Below, piece by piece: positions 7,598 through 9,295 of a DNA stretch of 9,295 nucleotides. Positions within the stretch are counted from its first letter, which is position 1. Each line of letters begins with the position of its first letter. The notes beneath the pieces are model-generated. The model worked only from the letters and a program-made list of their open reading frames with translations. It did not search any database and had not been told where the DNA came from. The stretch lies in NCBI GenBank assembly GCA_029884275.1, contig JAOUIC010000036.1, forward strand, positions 1 through 9,295, written 5' to 3'. This DNA comes from Gemmatimonadota bacterium (lineage in GTDB: Bacteria > Gemmatimonadota > Gemmatimonadetes > Gemmatimonadales > GWC2-71-9). The translations under genes were made by a program, and so were the position numbers.

Positions 7598-7619
7598 GAG
7601 CCGACGATCCGACCGGCTC
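7598..7619 (+). terminator. possible weak hairpin between the cysteine-rich gene and the dehydrogenase genes
   Basis: GAGCCG at 7598-7603 can pair with CGGCTC at 7614-7619 across a 10-nt loop, 4 nt after the stop codon of the cysteine-rich gene. No T-run follows, so termination would be weak or Rho-dependent. A second GC-rich inverted repeat (GCGGG 7632-7636, CCCGC 7644-7648) lies just downstream. Together they suggest a transcript boundary before the dehydrogenase operon, without proving one. Confidence 0.3.
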
Positions 7620-7650
7620 CCGTGCTCTGGCGCGGGGGCCGGGCCCGCCG

Positions 7651-7656
7651 TAGTCT
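7651..7656 (+). promoter_or_regulatory. possible -10 element for a leaderless dehydrogenase transcript
   Basis: TAGTCT lies 5 nt before the ATG at 7662. If it is a -10 element, transcription would start at about the first base of the start codon, giving a leaderless mRNA; this fits the absence of any Shine-Dalgarno sequence there. The match to TATAAT is only 3 of 6 and I find no good -35, so this is a hint only. Confidence 0.2.
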
Positions 7657-7661
7657 CCGGC

Positions 7662-8198
7662 ATGCACCGACGCCACCTCCTCCGCCTCCTCGGCGCCGCC
7701 GCCGCACTGCCGTTCGTCCCGCGAGAGGCGGAAGCCGCCCTCGCCTTTGGGCGCGCGGCACATCAGGCCGCGCGAGGACCGGGATTCCGCGCGCTCTCCG
7801 CCGCGCAGGCCGAGCTGGTCGCCGCACTCGCCGACCTGATCCTGCCGCGGACCGATACGCCGTCCGCCAGTGACGTCGGTGTTCCCGCATTCATCGATCA
7901 CATGCTGGTGGAGTGGTACGCCCCGGAGGACACCCGGCTCTTCCTCCAGGCCCTCGACGACATTCACCGCCAGGCCGGTGGTGACTTCCTCGCCCTCGAC
8001 GAGGCACGGCAGGTGAGCGTGGCAGGCGACCTGGACCGGTTCGGCGGCGGCGACCGCGGCACCGCCGCGTGGGCTTGGGGCCGGATCAAGTCCCTGACGG
8101 TGTACGGCTATTTCACCTCGGAGAAGGTGATGACCGAAGTGACGAGGGACCCGATCATCCCGGGGCGCTTCGCGGGCTGCGTCGCGCAGGAGTCCTAG
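7662..8198 (+). CDS. Gluconate_2-dh3 family small subunit with Tat signal
   Basis: A 178-residue small subunit of a membrane or periplasmic flavin dehydrogenase (gluconate 2-dehydrogenase subunit 3 family). The N-terminus MHRRHLLRLLG followed by an Ala-rich hydrophobic stretch is a twin-arginine signal, cleaved perhaps after AEA near residue 25. The mature part shows the family pattern: FRALSAAQAELVAALADLIL, then PRTDTPSASDVGVPAFIDHML, the acidic helical middle, and the C-terminal YGYFTSEKVMTEV. In this family the small subunit has no catalytic motif; it is needed for folding and for export of the GMC subunit, which has no signal of its own and travels through Tat with it. That fits the layout here, with the GMC gene starting 4 nt after this stop codon. 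No Shine-Dalgarno sequence is visible before the ATG; the start is chosen because the Tat motif is at the very N-terminus. Confidence 0.92.
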   Translation: MHRRHLLRLLGAAAALPFVPREAEAALAFGRAAHQAARGPGFRALSAAQAELVAALADLILPRTDTPSASDVGVPAFIDHMLVEWYAPEDTRLFLQALDDIHRQAGGDFLALDEARQVSVAGDLDRFGGGDRGTAAWAWGRIKSLTVYGYFTSEKVMTEVTRDPIIPGRFAGCVAQES

Positions 8199-8202
8199 TG
8201 TC

Positions 8203-9295
<1,093 letters not shown>

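Overview
This is a GC-rich bacterial window. The gene families present (a Tat-exported Gfo/Idh/MocA oxidoreductase, a DUF1080 hydrolase, a Gluconate_2-dh3/GMC dehydrogenase pair, and a Pkn-type kinase with a very large extracytoplasmic C-terminus) suggest Gemmatimonadota or a similar environmental Gram-negative phylum such as Acidobacteriota. No rRNA or phylogenetic marker gene is present, so this placement is inference. I see no mobile element, CRISPR array, tRNA or rRNA.

Left block, minus strand, read from 3009 down to 1: a secreted DUF1080 (3-keto-disaccharide hydrolase family) protein; a NupG-like MFS permease whose ATG overlaps the hydrolase stop codon; and, after 67 nt, a Gfo/Idh/MocA oxidoreductase with a twin-arginine signal that runs off the left edge. 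This looks like one operon for modifying, cleaving and importing sugars.

Middle block, plus strand, 3074-7594: a membrane-anchored serine/threonine kinase with an intact catalytic core, one transmembrane helix and about 730 residues of extracytoplasmic TolB-N-like and TPR-like sequence. It is followed by a cysteine-rich exported protein of unknown function, built from two tandem copies of a roughly 198-residue unit. The kinase diverges from the left operon across only 64 nt, which hold a 9-bp direct repeat with a 40-bp period.

Right block, plus strand, 7662-9295: a Tat-exported Gluconate_2-dh3 small subunit and, 4 nt downstream, an FAD-dependent GMC dehydrogenase with a four-cysteine cluster, cut off by the right edge.

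The two outer blocks fit together. GMC/Gluconate_2-dh3 complexes include enzymes that oxidise sugars or glycosides, among them glucoside 3-dehydrogenases. DUF1080 proteins cleave 3-keto-glycosides, Gfo/Idh/MocA enzymes interconvert hydroxy- and keto-sugars, and the permease could import the products. The window may therefore hold a mostly periplasmic 3-keto-glycoside pathway in two pieces, with a receptor-like kinase between them as a candidate sensor. The individual family calls are strong; the pathway and regulatory links are inference.
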